Below are positions 36,956 through 47,969 of a stretch of DNA of 64,000 nt, one piece after another. The stretch is from contig CACRXP010000021.1 of NCBI GenBank assembly GCA_902702965.1, positions 1,706,271 through 1,770,270 of the forward strand. Direction: 5' to 3'. The position numbers and the translations under genes were made by a program. Under the pieces are notes generated by a model. That model was not told the origin of the DNA and made no database searches. It was given only the letters and a program-made list of their open reading frames with translations. The first letter of the stretch is position 1. Each line of letters starts with the position of its first letter. This DNA is from Spirometra erinaceieuropaei (taxonomy: Eukaryota > Platyhelminthes > Cestoda > Diphyllobothriidea > Diphyllobothriidae).

Positions 36956-36959
36956 TCGG

Positions 36960-37450
36960 ATTGCTTTATCTTAAGCAAATTGCTTTTTTCGCTTTTTCTG
37001 CATGACATGCTTTTTGCGTTAGAAAAAGCATTTTAGAGAAACACAATTAACTTATTGCTGTTTCCCAATAAAATTGCTGTATAAACTGAAGCCTAACATT
37101 GTTTAAAACTTCAAATTTAGAACCGTTTTATATGCAAAAAACGCTTATCTTAGTTTGTTGCCAAACGAGTATAAGAGAGGGTATTTTAATATATATGCTT
37201 TCTGTAAAATATCTGAATTTTCAAAGTCATCCAGAGTAAATGAAAAAAATATTTTCAGCTAAACCGTTTGTAACAACCATAATTTTTTGCATTTGACCGA
37301 AAGTTCACTCATTCAAATTCCAGCATCCCGGTATGACTGCAATGTCGTGAGACTAGGCAGCATGATTATCTCTATAAGAATGCCATTTAGGAGTTTTCTT
37401 TTAGTCAAAAACCCTTTTCAGATTTTTGGCTAGCATTTCCGGTGACAGAC
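36960..37450. mobile_element. Possible diverged foldback right arm
   Basis: 'cattcaaattccagcatccc' (about 37308) followed by 'ggtatgactgcaatgtcgtg' and '...ttggctagcatttccggtgac' follow the order of family A/B right arms (cattcaaaag-ccgacatcc, ggtaactgaa, gacatttcatga). Divergence is high and the left end was not found. Confidence 0.35.
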
Positions 37451-37742
37451 CAGTTACGGCTGTGATGACTCTTTTGGGTTTATTCGAATTTTTCGCATGT
37501 CATTTGACCTCCGAAATGCCTGACAGACATTGTAACCGTTCACTGATCGTGTTCTAGGCGTGTTAGATGCCAGTCGGAATGTTGAAAGGACATCTCCAAC
37601 ATCTTGCCCTGCTTTTCAACCGTTTCCAGCAGCATGTTCCAGCATCCTGATAAATACGTTCTAAAAGCCGCATCCCCTGAGTTCTTAGGTCAGTCGCCCC
37701 TCTCCCAAAAGGTCGCTGTCATTTGAGGCATGCCAATACCTA

Positions 37743-38582
37743 CAGTAGGTGGGTTAACTCTTGAAATGTCAACCGAAATTACGAAATGCATTTTCTTTCC
37801 GAAACGATTATTTAATTTGGGTTGTAAAACTAATCAGCCTGCAAAATATTTCTAAAATAATTCAGTTACCTCAGGGTGCAAGCGAGCAAACGAACATTCC
37901 TCCGGCTCCTTCCAATTTTATACCCGAAGGATGGATATCATTCGGTTTTCAAAAACTTTTCTAATTTCCGAATAAGTTTGAACCCACTCTACCATTACAC
38001 TTAGATTCAGGGTTTCCAAACTACAAGCCTTTTGTTTTCCGCGTAAGGAAATCCACACATTCCTCTACGGTAATAAAGGGGAACTATATAGGGTTTGTAA
38101 AATTTAGCAGTGGATTCGATCCATATTGTTGACTTTACAAGCCACATTGGTAAATGCAGAGACATGACGATTTATGAACGGCCATTTTATGGTATTAAAC
38201 AGTCTTACAATGAGAAACTTTTTAAAACCGATTTTTGTCCCTCCTTCAAGTTAAAAATAAGAAGAATACGTAATTATCTACTGAATGAGTAAAAGAGCGA
38301 ATATTTGTATTTATGTTTCGATGAAATATCATTGGACTTTTAGGGACATCAAAAATCAATGAGAAAAATGCATCCTATATATGTAGCCATGTTCTTCTGA
38401 GTATAGTTTTTGCATGCAGGCGGAAGGAAATTCATTCGTAAGCTGGAAGTCTGAGGTAACTGAAATACTATAGAATTATATAGCAGGCTGACTGATTTTA
38501 CAACCCTACCTAATTAATCTTTTCGAAACGAAAACGTATTTCGGAATTTCGATTGACATATCATGAGTTAGGCCACCTATTG
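37743..38582. mobile_element. Foldback element family A, copy 5, inside gypsy
   Basis: 840 bp. CAGTAGGTGGGTTAACTC follows TA (37741-37742), and the right end ...GGCCACCTATTG precedes TA (38583-38584). The gypsy RT reading frame stops at the left TA and resumes at the right TA, so the empty site is visible in the host sequence and the 2-bp TA duplication is directly supported. Confidence 0.9.
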
Positions 38583-38912
38583 TACCTCCAAGCCACAACT
38601 GTAGTGGTTCCTCAGTCAAGTGAACCTTATTTGTCGGTTCCTCTCGAACTGTGCCAACACCATCCCCCCACTGACCAGCCTTCTCGCAGGTTCTAAGCGC
38701 ACTCTTGAACTTACACCAGCAGCAATTGCGTCATTTGAGCAGGTAAAAGTCCTTCCGACTGATGCCACACTCTCACACTGACGCACCCATCTCGCTAATG
38801 GTCGACGCTTCCAATGTTGCTGGCGATGCAGCCCATCAACAGTGTCTCCCATATCTGATTATACGCCTGTCTTTTTTAAGGAAACTATTCAGCGCCGCTG
38901 CAGCACATTCGA

Positions 38913-39980
38913 AGACGAAGATGTGATCACTGGAACAAGAAATTTATCGTCCCGACGTTTCGGATTCTCACTCAAATCCATCATCAGCGACAGTTGCAGA
39001 TAAGGGTAATGAAGGCACAAAGGCTGCAGTTTTTATAGCACGTGGCTGCCGTGGGGCCATATGCGCACTGCAATTAATAATTCTCACAATCAACGCTGGG
39101 GTCGTAATTGATGCGATGCTGGCTTGCCAGTCCGCGTCCGAGTCGTTAATGGCCGTGACTTCGTGATTCATACTGGATGCTGGTGTGACGATTGCTCGGC
39201 AAATTGGCTGACTGTCTCTGGAACTGTTGTTTGCCCGCGCCCTCCCCACGTGACTGATTCCCCTGCCCAGGGAAAATCTCAGCACGGAATACGGTAACGG
39301 GAGGTCATTACGCCTTTTGATGGATTGCGGGCCTGAGAACGATGACTCGAGCAGCTCGCGGCTCACGCGGTCGTCACCCCTTGCAAAAATTTCAGCCTTC
39401 TGAAAATATGGCCGGGTCCCGTCGAATAAGCCGCCATCTGAGAGCTAGCGTCTCTCCGCCTCACTGCTTTTGCGTGCTCGGCAATCCGAGTACGGAGTAA
39501 TCTCCCAGTTTCTCCGAACTGCACCAGATCCGCTAAACGACTCCAGACGTTTCCTGCCATGGCAGTGGGTCTTTCGGCCTCATGACTTGACGCCTTATGG
39601 TTGCTTCTGGTCTGTGTGCAACCCAAAGTGAAGTGAAAAGACGACTGAGGGCTTCCGAGACGTTCATCACGTAAGGAAGAGATCGCCAAAATTTGCGGCC
39701 GGTTGGATTTGGTCTCCGGTGTCGTTTTTGTATGCACTGGTTGACAAAGTTGCGCGGGTAGCCACTGGCTCTCAATATCCGTCGAAGATATTGTAATTCA
39801 GCAACCTGGTCTTCCATTTCACTGCAGTGCGTCTCAACGCGCCGATATAGCGCCCTTACGCGGCTGTGTTTATGACTGAAACGCGACTGTGACCGAAACG
39901 TCAGGCTAATAAATTGCTTGTTCCAGTGATCACATCTTCGTCTTCTGAACTGCTACCTGGAACTCGCCTGTTGCTTCTAT
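38913..39980 (-). mobile_element. Penelope-like element with exact 12-bp target duplication
   Basis: Inserted in the gypsy RNase H. CAGCACATTCGA occurs at 38901-38912 and again at 39981-39992, and the gypsy frame continues across. The element is minus-strand: RT C-terminus (39817-39533, LRRILRASGYPRNFV, LPYVMNVSEAL), GIY-YIG remnant (FGETGRLLRTRIAEHAKAV), then a tail ORF 39366-38968 (DNRVSRELLES-like start, HVGRARANN). The two ends share inverted sequence 'gaagacgaagatgtgatcac', with a near-intact hammerhead at left (38951-38992) and a decayed one at right (~39888). The RT palm is absent. Confidence 0.9.
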
Positions 39981-40526
39981 CAGCACATTCGAGCGTGAGC
40001 GTCTTACCATTTATTTTGTCGTGAAGCAATCCCGGTATAGCCTGGAAGGCGGACAGTTCACAATATTGGCAGGCCAGAACCCGCTTACTTTCGCTTTGCA
40101 TTGCCAATCCTTCAAACTGAACCCTTGGGAGATCCGTCAACTGAACTACTCTGTGCAATTTAATTTAGACACCTGCCAGATCGACGGGTCACAGACTGAG
40201 GCGGCTGACCAACCCTCTATCGCTAATCTTCAGTTTCCTCCTAGGGTCGACCTTTGCTGAGATGGCCTCTGAACAACCTCGTGTTGATCCCTCCCTGTGA
40301 CAAGTATGTTTCCAGATTCCTACCCCCTGACCTGCCAGTGAATACTGGTAACAATACCATGACTTCTCCACCGTATCCCATCGTCCCTTTGGGCTGTAAT
40401 TCCCTCGCCTCACGGTTTTCTCCTCTCTGCACAACCTATCACATTCTGAGAGATCAGCAACCAGTAAGCGGGTCTTCGAAGCTTCGTATGGCCAGTGACA
40501 CATAAAAACCCGAAATCCGGGGCACA

Positions 40527-40850
40527 TGCGTGTATAGTATAGTATATTTTTGTAATAGGCAATGCCCTTGATGACCCTATTGAGGACGGTGCATACAATA
40601 TTAATGTTAAACACAAATCTTACTCAAACACTGCTAGTAACATATTCGCATATGAGAAACTTTTTGAAGTGTGGAACTGCGAAGGTTACAGCGGAGAGTC
40701 CTTTCCATGTGCGCGTGAGATTATAAGTGCAGATGCATACAATCAGCACAAAATGTAGTTATTTGTAGTTTGCGGGAGAAGATTTCATCGAACACGCGTT
40801 TCATAGGGAGTGTAATCAGGAAATTAAAGTCTCGACTGTCAGCGTCGTCA
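40527..40850 (-). mobile_element. Insertion in gypsy related to the LINE tail at 50.3 kb
   Basis: Gypsy coding similarity stops at ~40526 and resumes at ~40852. The start 'gtaataggcaatgcccttga' plus 'accctattgaggacggtgca' matches the reverse complement of 50345-50395, the region after a LINE-like C-terminus. I infer a minus-strand LINE 3' fragment. The rest of the insert is unassigned and no target duplication is evident. Confidence 0.45.
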
Positions 40851-42111
40851 CCCTTACCGACCTCCGTGCAAGCTTCAGCGACGTCGAGCAAAACATTGTA
40901 GGCCATCTGCCTCTGTCCAATAACTGCTCCTATCTCCTCACCAGTGCAAACGTTCCACTCGGTGGCCAGAAGCTATCCCTCTCCCTAATGTCCAGGCTTC
41001 GACTGCGTTCAAGGTGTTCCTCAGTCGCTGGGTTACCATCCCTGCTGCCACCTCCACTATCATGGCTGACCACGGGGCCTACTGTTTCTGTAACCCCCTC
41101 CAGTCTGTCATCTCATTTTGGGCTCTACTCACACCATCATCTGACCGCCAACAGGGTGGCCGAGCGGTTTCACGGGGAGCTGTTGACCTTTTTACGCGCC
41201 CCAAATGATCCGGAGAAAAAGACTGACTATCTCCCACTCTACCTGATGGGCATCCGATCCACTCCTAAGCAGAACCTCAATTGTTTCGTCACTGAAGTTG
41301 TCTTAGGGGCCACCGTCCGACTTCCCGATTAGATGAACTCGCCAGTCTTTCGCGGTGCGGTCGTGGATCCTACCGACCTCCTGCACCATCTCCAACAATT
41401 TCTGCAGACATTATCCCCCGTTGAATCTAGGCCATTACTCTTCAATCCTTATTTGGAAAAAGAATCGGGGGCATGATTCCACTCTTACTTCCGATGTGAT
41501 CCTTTTCGCCGGCCACTGCAACCACCCTCAGACGACCCCTTCTGCCTTGTCCTACGATGACGGAAAACGTTTCGCTCCCGAAGCGGGAGTCACGAGGAGG
41601 ACATTGGCGTGAACCGCCTCAAAACCGCTGTTTCGGACAGTCGGCCGGACGAGCCCGTGGTTTTCTAATCCTTTGCTCCTCTACCTCGCCCATCCTCCGT
41701 CCCTCCGTCCCGTAATGTCGGCTATTATCAACTACAACTTCCTCATCAAACTCAAATACTACACTTGCAACACAACCTCACTTTACTGTTCCCCCTGCAT
41801 ATATCACCCATAGCCGACATCAAATTGACTTCCCCGACCGCCTCGTTACTCGATTCTTTAGGCATGTGCATATTCTCCAGTGTCTGTTCAACCCGCCATC
41901 CGACCGACTTCCCGGTCGGATGAACTCTCCCGTCATGGCCGCTGCCATCAACTGTAACTTCCTCATCAGACTCTTGGGGGAGGCCATTGTGCCGAGACGC
42001 CATACTAACAAAGTTTTTATTTTCATCATAAATTGCAAATCAGTCCGTTGGAGACTTAGAGCCCCAGACTGATGACTGACATGAGTATTTGGGCCGTACT
42101 CCCCTTTTCCG

Positions 42112-42235
42112 CGACTGTCTCTGATGATGTATCGGTGTGGGAATCCGAAACGACCGGTCAGTAAACTTCTTCTTCCAGCGACCGCCCAATTTTCTGAATT
42201 ACTTCCTGAAACTCGCCTGTTTGCTTCTAACTGCT
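42112..42235 (+). mobile_element. Solitary Penelope-like terminus with mutated hammerhead
   Basis: CTGATGA at 42121-42127 with the flanking GTCT, then GGAATCC-GAAAC, but the cleavage triplet reads GAC instead of GTC. The following sequence ('cttcctgaaactcgcctgtt') matches the right end of the PLE at 39.95 kb. No PLE coding sequence lies beside it. Confidence 0.6.
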
Positions 42236-42239
42236 ATTC

Positions 42240-42915
42240 GCAAACTGTCGATAGGCGGCCGGTAACAAATAAATAGGTTACACAAGCACTAGCTAAATGT
42301 CCATGCATGCTTTTCGCCCGTATTTTGCTGCCTTCTTCTTACTTTAGCAATTAATTGCTAACTTTGAGTAAATCAGTTCACTTTGTTTAACTGCAACCGC
42401 TCGCTGTGAATTTGAATGGTCGCGTACAGTAGAACCTTAATTAAGAACATCAGAAATGACTGTCGGCAACAAGGCCTGTAGTCTGTAACTGCCAAATTGT
42501 CGGCTGGCGCGACTGCGGCAAGACACGTTTCTCAATACTCTATTATGGCGCATCCGAGCACCTCTGATCCAAGACAGCCTTCTCGAAGACCGGTTCGTGC
42601 AGAGTGATGCGCTTTCAGCGTCGGTTTGGCTTTGTCAACCACTGTGTTCACACCCACCACCCAGTCCTCTAAATACTGTCTTCTCAGTGAGAATGAAGTA
42701 TTCTCGGCGGTAAGAGTGTGGTAGACGCAACGACGTTCTGCTCATTGTAAATGAATTCAGCCTGATTTTGCCGTTCCACTTTCTTTGAGAGGATATTTGC
42801 CTCGTCTAGTAGGATCAGCCGTGAGGATTTTGGTAGCAGTATTTCGAGTGAAGGTAATAGGGTGAACATTATTACTGTTATTTTGAGTGATATTGCTTGC
42901 GGTAGTAGTATCTTG
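42240..42915. other. No gene recognised
   Basis: Non-coding. An ORF that reads through the neighbouring trinucleotide arrays continues here on the minus strand to 42684, but has no recognisable domain. Confidence 0.4.
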
Positions 42916-42927
42916 GTGGTGCTAGGA

Positions 42928-42946
42928 GTAGTAGTAGTAGTAGTAT

Positions 42947-42990
<44 letters not shown>

Positions 42991-43111
42991 TTACTAAAGG
43001 TAGCATGAGTATTATTTGCGGCATTAGTGGTGGTGGTGGTGGTGGTGGTGGTGGTGGTGGTGGTGGTGGTGGTGGTGGTGGTGGTGGTGGTGGTGGTGGT
43101 GGTGGTGGTGG
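42928..43111. repeat. Adjacent (TAG)n and (GGT)n arrays
   Basis: TAG/AGT repeats at 42928-42990, a 38-bp gap, then about 28 uninterrupted GGT units (43028-43111). They produce artificial Thr, Pro or His runs on the minus strand. Confidence 0.95.
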
Positions 43112-43600
43112 CAACTATTGAAAAAGAATAGATTCTCCTCGAAGCAATTGATTTTTCGTTCAACAGCGGGACTGTGGTAGGTTGGAGATGTTTCGACCTC
43201 TTTGAGAACTACTTTACCCGAGAAGTCAGCATGCTTCGATCGAAGGTTGGACCTCGTCGAGCAGGTCTGATCTGAAAACCCTTCTCTGCCAGAACACAGC
43301 ACAACTGGCTGAAGAGATTGTGCCTAGAGACTGGCTTGTCAAATCGGAGTAGAGTCAGTAAGCGATCTACGTGCAGAAGGCTGACTTCGGCTGAGGCGGT
43401 AGGCTGCCGCTTTTGTCAAGCCAACTTAGCTTCCGGCTGCTTCCAAAGCTGCCAGTACCATCAAGCAGATAGTCTTTCATTGAAAGACAGTGCAGACAGC
43501 GTTTTCAGGGCGGCTTCTGCCGACAGCAATACAGTATTATTTTAGGGAAGCTGCGCCAATCACGCGACCTTAGAACGGAATAGGCAGCTTTCGCAAAAAC
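43110..43600. other. Downstream flank of the VWA5A-like gene
   Basis: No exon or repeat family recognised. A 92-codon minus-strand ORF (43302-43024) runs into the CCA array as a histidine tract and is probably an artefact. The 3' UTR of the host gene probably lies between 43782 and ~43590. Confidence 0.35.
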
Positions 43601-43782
43601 TCATTTAATTAACCAGAAAACAGCAGGGAGATAAAACAAAATAAATGAATAATAGAACATAGCAAGGGCGGGTAGTTGCGGTGGTGTAGAAAAGTAAAGA
43701 AATTTAGTCACTCCCTGTCTCTCCATTTGACAGAATATTGTAAATTAAGGAGGAACAAGAACGAGAATGACGAAAATAATTC

Positions 43783-44042
43783 TCAGGGAAAGGAAATGAG
43801 AGAGGCAAGAGTGGTTTTGGCCAGAGAGCGAAGTTCATCGAGTGAGCTGCTCTTTCCTCCTCCTCCTCCTCCTCCTTCCTCTCCTTCTCCTTCAGTGGCC
43901 TTTCTGCGTGGAAGATGTTTCGCGAGCCAGGATCTTCCTTTCTTGGCGAGGGGACGCCAATCATCAGAGCGCCAAGGAATCTTTACTTCGAGCAGCACCA
44001 GTACCAAGGCCGTCGCCCAGATGCGGCCACCTTCGCCACTGA
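43783..44042 (-). CDS. VWA5A-like: VWA5A-like protein, terminal exon (exon 6 of those seen)
   Basis: Last coding exon of a VWA5A-like gene. The acceptor is ...ttttgttacag at 44043-44053, and the first two bases complete a codon with the last base of the exon at 47640. It encodes GGRIWATALVLVLLE, then DDWRPLAKKGRSWLAKHLP, then SLDELRSLAKTTLASLISFP and a stop. VWA5A C-termini have the same order: a W-A-T-x-L segment, a W-x-L-x-x-K-x-x-x-W(L) segment and a final helix. A glutamate/glycine run (GEGEEGGGGGGG) comes from a GGA-type repeat, an unusual insertion. Length is 260 bp including the stop. A possible polyadenylation signal ATTAAA lies at 43609-43604. The intron upstream is 3.6 kb and contains a gypsy remnant in the opposite orientation. 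Confidence 0.8.
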
Positions 44043-44049
44043 CTGTAAC

Positions 44050-44930
44050 AAAATGGGCGCGCGTAATTTAAGTCATCTCAAAATCGGAGTTCCGCTTATA
44101 ACCTATTCAACTAAATCATGACTCATTGATCAGAGATAAAATGCCTCATCAAATTGCTTTCCTAACCGGTGTAACCATTTGACGTATACATACGTCAGTG
44201 CATGAGACATCTGGAGTTCAAAAAGCAGTTATAACACAGACCCATGCCTCTAAGGGCCCAAAAACTGTCGCCTGATCGGCTCTCCAATACATGAAAATGT
44301 ATCCGAAATTGACTAAAAGGCAACTAAAAAAGTACCCTCACAGCAAAATTCTGCAAACAGCATGACATTCTGGGGTTATGTTTGTCTATGTACCCCCATG
44401 GTAAAGTCGATGTCATGCAGAAGGAGGAGTCGTTCTAACCGACTCAATTTCACACCGTCTTATCGATCCGCCCCTACGCGCCATGTGCTTGCTGATGTCA
44501 CATCATCTCCTTAGAGGATTAGAGTTCTATCCAGCCAGGCAGCTGAGTCCGAATTCTATCTGATACGATGACCACTCAAGGACACTATGCGATTGGCCTA
44601 ACTCCGGTCTGACCTTGGATGTTCTGCGTGTTCGATTTTCGCCTTATTTACGCTGGTAAAATAAGCCAATAGCTACTCTTCTTTCACTCTTGACGTTGAA
44701 TTCTGGTTTGGGTATCCAAATGAAACGAGCTGTTGGACTGACTGCCATTAATTTATGCGACATATTCATTACATGTAAAGGAATGCAGTACTTAAAATGT
44801 CTGTTTAGGCTGAAGAATTACTGTTTCTCCTGCAACAAAAACAAAAACAGTAGGCTTAGTTAGAGGCAGTCTATCGAAAGATAATGCGATGCTCGATGTA
44901 AAACTCCATTTTGCACTTTCATAATTTGGC
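44050..44930. other. Intron sequence, nothing recognised
   Basis: Lies in the intron between the last two exons of the VWA5A-like gene. No repeat family member identified. Confidence 0.5.
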
Positions 44931-47100
44931 ATCCTATGGGAAGCTGTCCACGTCAGCGGACGCAGTTCTTTCTAACATTACTAAGTTTATTTATGATCCT
45001 AATGGGGGTCTGGCCTTCGATTCCTGGCTCAAACAGTGGAAAGGCATTTCCCCCCCCCCCCCCCGCTGAATTTGCTGGCGCAAATGATGATTTGTGGAAG
45101 ATTCGCCCGTTGCTACGTCAGCAGGTTACCAGGGAGCACGAGCGGTACACTGATATGGTTTTGCCAACGAAACCTTGTGATTTCGCTATTGACGCACTCG
45201 TCAAACAACTCCCTGAAACCTTCGAGGTGGCTCATCTACTCTACATTGGATTCGCAATAAACCAGGGGGGACTCCATTCAAATCCAGACAGCACTGACTC
45301 CATCGGACAGATGTCTACACCAAAGGATGTGAATTCCTCTGACAATTTCTGGGGCAATCGGGCGTCAGTACGACTGGCTACTTCCAGAAATTTTCCACCT
45401 TCGTCGTTCGATAAATGAACTAGTCAAACCTGATGCCAAATGGAATTGGCCGCTAGAATGCCAACAAGCCTTTGATGAAGTAAAAGCAATGTTGCGCTCT
45501 GACTTGCAGCTCACTCACTCCAACCTCAATCTGAAGATTTTCGTTCCAGGGGACGCCTCCATGTATAGAATTGGCGCCGTGATTTCATGTGCCTTTCCAG
45601 ACAATACAAAAAATACTATCTGTCGTGACGCAAGGTAACCTGCGTCCGTGGAACCCAAAAAATGGACGATCGAAAAGGGGGCCTTGGGTAGTATAGTGGC
45701 CCTAAAGAAGTTTCCCAAGATGCTTCATGGTTGTCATTTCATACTTTTAACGGTCCATAAGCCTCTTTACAATTTTCGTGTCAAAGAAGGGCATTTCCGT
45801 GTACTCGGCAATCGTCTTCGGCGTTGGGCGACCGTGCTGCTGGGATAAGACTTCGGCATCCGATATCGATCTATCACAAATATCGGGCAGGCAGATGCAC
45901 TCTCATGCTTAATTAAATAACGGATCCGTTCCAGTTGAGTCTTGGATTCACTGAGCGTTTATTGATTCCACTCGTGTATTCTCTGTCACTTTTGAAGAAA
46001 TCCGAAAGGCGACACAACCGGATCCTCTACTGAGGTAAGTCACTAAGTACCATCGCACTCAGTGGCTCGCATTCCTTCTGGAGAATTGCGGTATTTCCAC
46101 CAACGAGAAGATTTCCTCTCCACCATTAAGGACTGTAACTTGTTCTCCAAACCTGTCACTGTTCCACAGAAACTGCGAGCACGTGTTGTAAGGCAGTTTC
46201 AAACTGGACAGCCGGCCATAGACCGCAAGAAGACTCTCGCTCACACTAATCCGTACTTGACCAACTAATGGACCAGCTGGCTCCCTCACGCCCTGAATGT
46301 TCGCTCAAATCAAAGCCGCCAACAAAAGCCACACTCAAGTCATGGCCTGTTTCACTGGTCCTGTTGTCCAGTGTCCACGTCGATTACGCTAGACTGATGA
46401 TCAATAGTCAGAACTTCCTTATCTCCGCTCATGCGTACCACAACTGATCCAACATCTTCCTCCGGAAACGCACTATAGCCAGAGCCACAATCAACACTTT
46501 GACGAACGCTCAGCAGATTTTACTATTTTGATGACTGATTATGGAGGGTAGTTCACGGTAGCCGCCTTCGCCTAATTTTGTGAGCAGACAGGCTTAAAGT
46601 ACTTGCGTCCGCTTCCATACAACCCGCAGTCCAAAGCACAGGTTGAGCGATCTGCCGACACGCTCAAGGGATCTATCCAGAAGTCAAAATCGGAACGCAC
46701 TACAGAAGACGTTCTCGGAACGGGCAACTACAAACCCGAACGCTCCAAACCGTGTCTGTCTGTCAGTAGCTTTAATTCAGAGACTACCTTGCACGCTTTT
46801 CGACGCAATTCATCCGGTGTCATCTGTCGGTGAACAACGGGATCTTGGTCGCAAAACAGTCCACTTGACGTCAATTAAAAAACCATTCGACCGAGGCAAC
46901 GGAGTATCGTTTTATCCGGATGATAAGGTGCTGACAAAGCGTCCAGAAATGTGGACGCTTGGACGGGTGGCAAAGTCATCAACGAGATTCTTGTCGGATC
47001 AAGAGGTGTGGAGTGCAGCACCAAGCTACGGGCTCGACCGTGCCATCACCCTGCGCCCTCCCCCGCCTCCGGTCTTCTTGACTCTGTCTTGACACCGGGT
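44930..47100 (+). pseudogene. Ty3/gypsy remnant with internal deletion, inside host intron
   Basis: Plus strand, antisense to the host gene. Capsid-like Gag at ~44945-45230 (LAFDSWLKQW, then REHERYTDMVLPTKPCDF) passes directly into the end of the RT (LLYIGFAINQGGLHSNPDS), so protease and the RT palm are deleted. RNase H follows at 45415-45900 (AKWNWPLECQQAFDEVKAML, ALKKFPKMLHG); one catalytic Asp is lost (TVHKPL for TDHKPL). Integrase is at ~45960-46840 with VHVDYA, MTDYGG and QVERSADTLK, so all three acidic positions remain despite stops. A C-run (45050-45064) disrupts Gag. The tail reads VLTKRPEMWTLGRV. No LTRs were identified, and repeat E adjoins on the right. Confidence 0.85.
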
Positions 47101-47245
47101 CCAGGTGGGGAGCGGGGAAGAGATAGTGCGGTAAATGCTGCGCAAGTCTACTATCCCGATAAACTAATTCACGCACAAGTCACCGTGTCTGCTTCACTTT
47201 TAAGTGGAGCACACGGTGGACATCGTCGGCAACGACGGCCAAACT
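47005..47245 (-). repeat. Dispersed repeat E, reverse orientation
   Basis: 'ttcttgactctgtcttgaca' and 'ggagcacacggtggacatcg' are the complements of landmarks at 22185-22350 and 5075-5260. It overlaps or abuts the 3' end of the gypsy remnant, so it may be derived from that element's end. Confidence 0.5.
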
Positions 47246-47639
47246 GTCGGTCGCATCAGACGTTTGATTGCGCCACGCCAATCGGCTGGGTCTCGGAGAT
47301 ATTTTACTGTCCAGAATTACAGCAGGAAAATCCTTTCTACTTTAGTGCTTCCAGTAGGCTATTTTGACAACCTGTACTTTTCCCCTTCGAACGTTGCTGG
47401 GCACGAAGTTGTGGAAGGTAAAGCAAGCGCCTAGATCAAAAAACTCATTACCATTGCCTTCTGAATTTAATTTCCCTGACCAAATTGCGTCTAAACACAA
47501 AGGTCGCGCCCCTCAGACAGTACGTGTCAATAAAGGCACATTGGAATCAACCAAGTGTTCAGTACTTGGAGTGTTGCCTTCGGCGTTTACTAAATGACTT
47601 TAGCTTATCCCGTTGGAGGCCGGTCAGATAAAAACGCAC

Positions 47640-47969
47640 AATTTGGCGGAATGGTGGCCGTGAGGGCTTCCAGAGAACAGTTGAGGAGCCAAGACAGTCC
47701 GACATTGAGAGGCCAGCATCCAGCAAATTCCTGTAGGTTTTCGATTGTCGCGAGGAAATCCTCCTCCGCTGCCGTCGCCGCATCCAGTGGGGCAGGGGGA
47801 GAAGGGTCTCGAAGACACTCCGCAGAAGGCATGATCGAATCGACTGTATGCTCTGGTTTGGAACGGGTGCGTGCCGCCTGCGAAGCGGTCGACAAGTACT
47901 TTGCCCTTCTCTCTTCTAGGCTGCGCATCCACCGTAACTGGTCCGGAGTCAGTGGGCGATTGCAAGTGA
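47640..47969 (-). CDS. VWA5A-like: VWA5A-like protein, exon 5 of those seen
   Basis: 330 bp with acceptor ...ctctgcgtag at 47970 and donor GTGCGT at 47639-47634. It opens in phase 1, completing the codon left by the exon at 50800. It encodes RPLTPDQLRWMRSLEERRAK, a Ser/Pro/Ala-rich linker, then EEDFLATIENLQEFAGCWPL and LLNCSLEALTATIPPN. The segment with LQ-x(2)-(D/A)G-x-W-x-L followed by a leucine-rich helix and a ...P end is the hallmark region of VWA5A C-termini. Codon use is GC-rich in third positions, unlike the AT-rich introns. The GTGCGT donor is less canonical than the GTGAGT used by the other exons, but it gives the only frame that joins correctly to the last exon. Confidence 0.8.

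Larger units (their letters stand above)
37500..42110 (+). mobile_element. Ty3/gypsy retrotransposon remnant with nested insertions
   Basis: Plus strand. In order: the end of the RT domain at ~37560-37740 (HLQHLALLFNRFQQH, then LSQKVAVI), the RT/RNase H link at 38585-38900 (CANTIPPLTSLLAG, LELTPAAIASFEQVK), RNase H at 39993-40260 (NPLTFALHCQSF, EIRQLNYSVQFNLD), the zinc-finger region at ~40425-40530 (VFSSLHNLSH), integrase at 40850-41335 (SNNCSYLLT, then NRVAERFHGELL and LGATVRLPD) and a C-terminal tail to ~42060. Stops and frameshifts occur throughout. The first integrase Asp is replaced (NIVG for DIVG) and the YxDD motif is not visible. It is interrupted by a foldback, a PLE and a third insertion. 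LTRs were not identified. Confidence 0.85.

Noticed and set aside
42684..43163. 159-codon minus-strand ORF with long threonine runs
   Set aside because: It is open because both trinucleotide arrays lack stops on that strand. The unique part has no recognised domain and does not fit the phase of the VWA5A-like gene, which ends at 43783.
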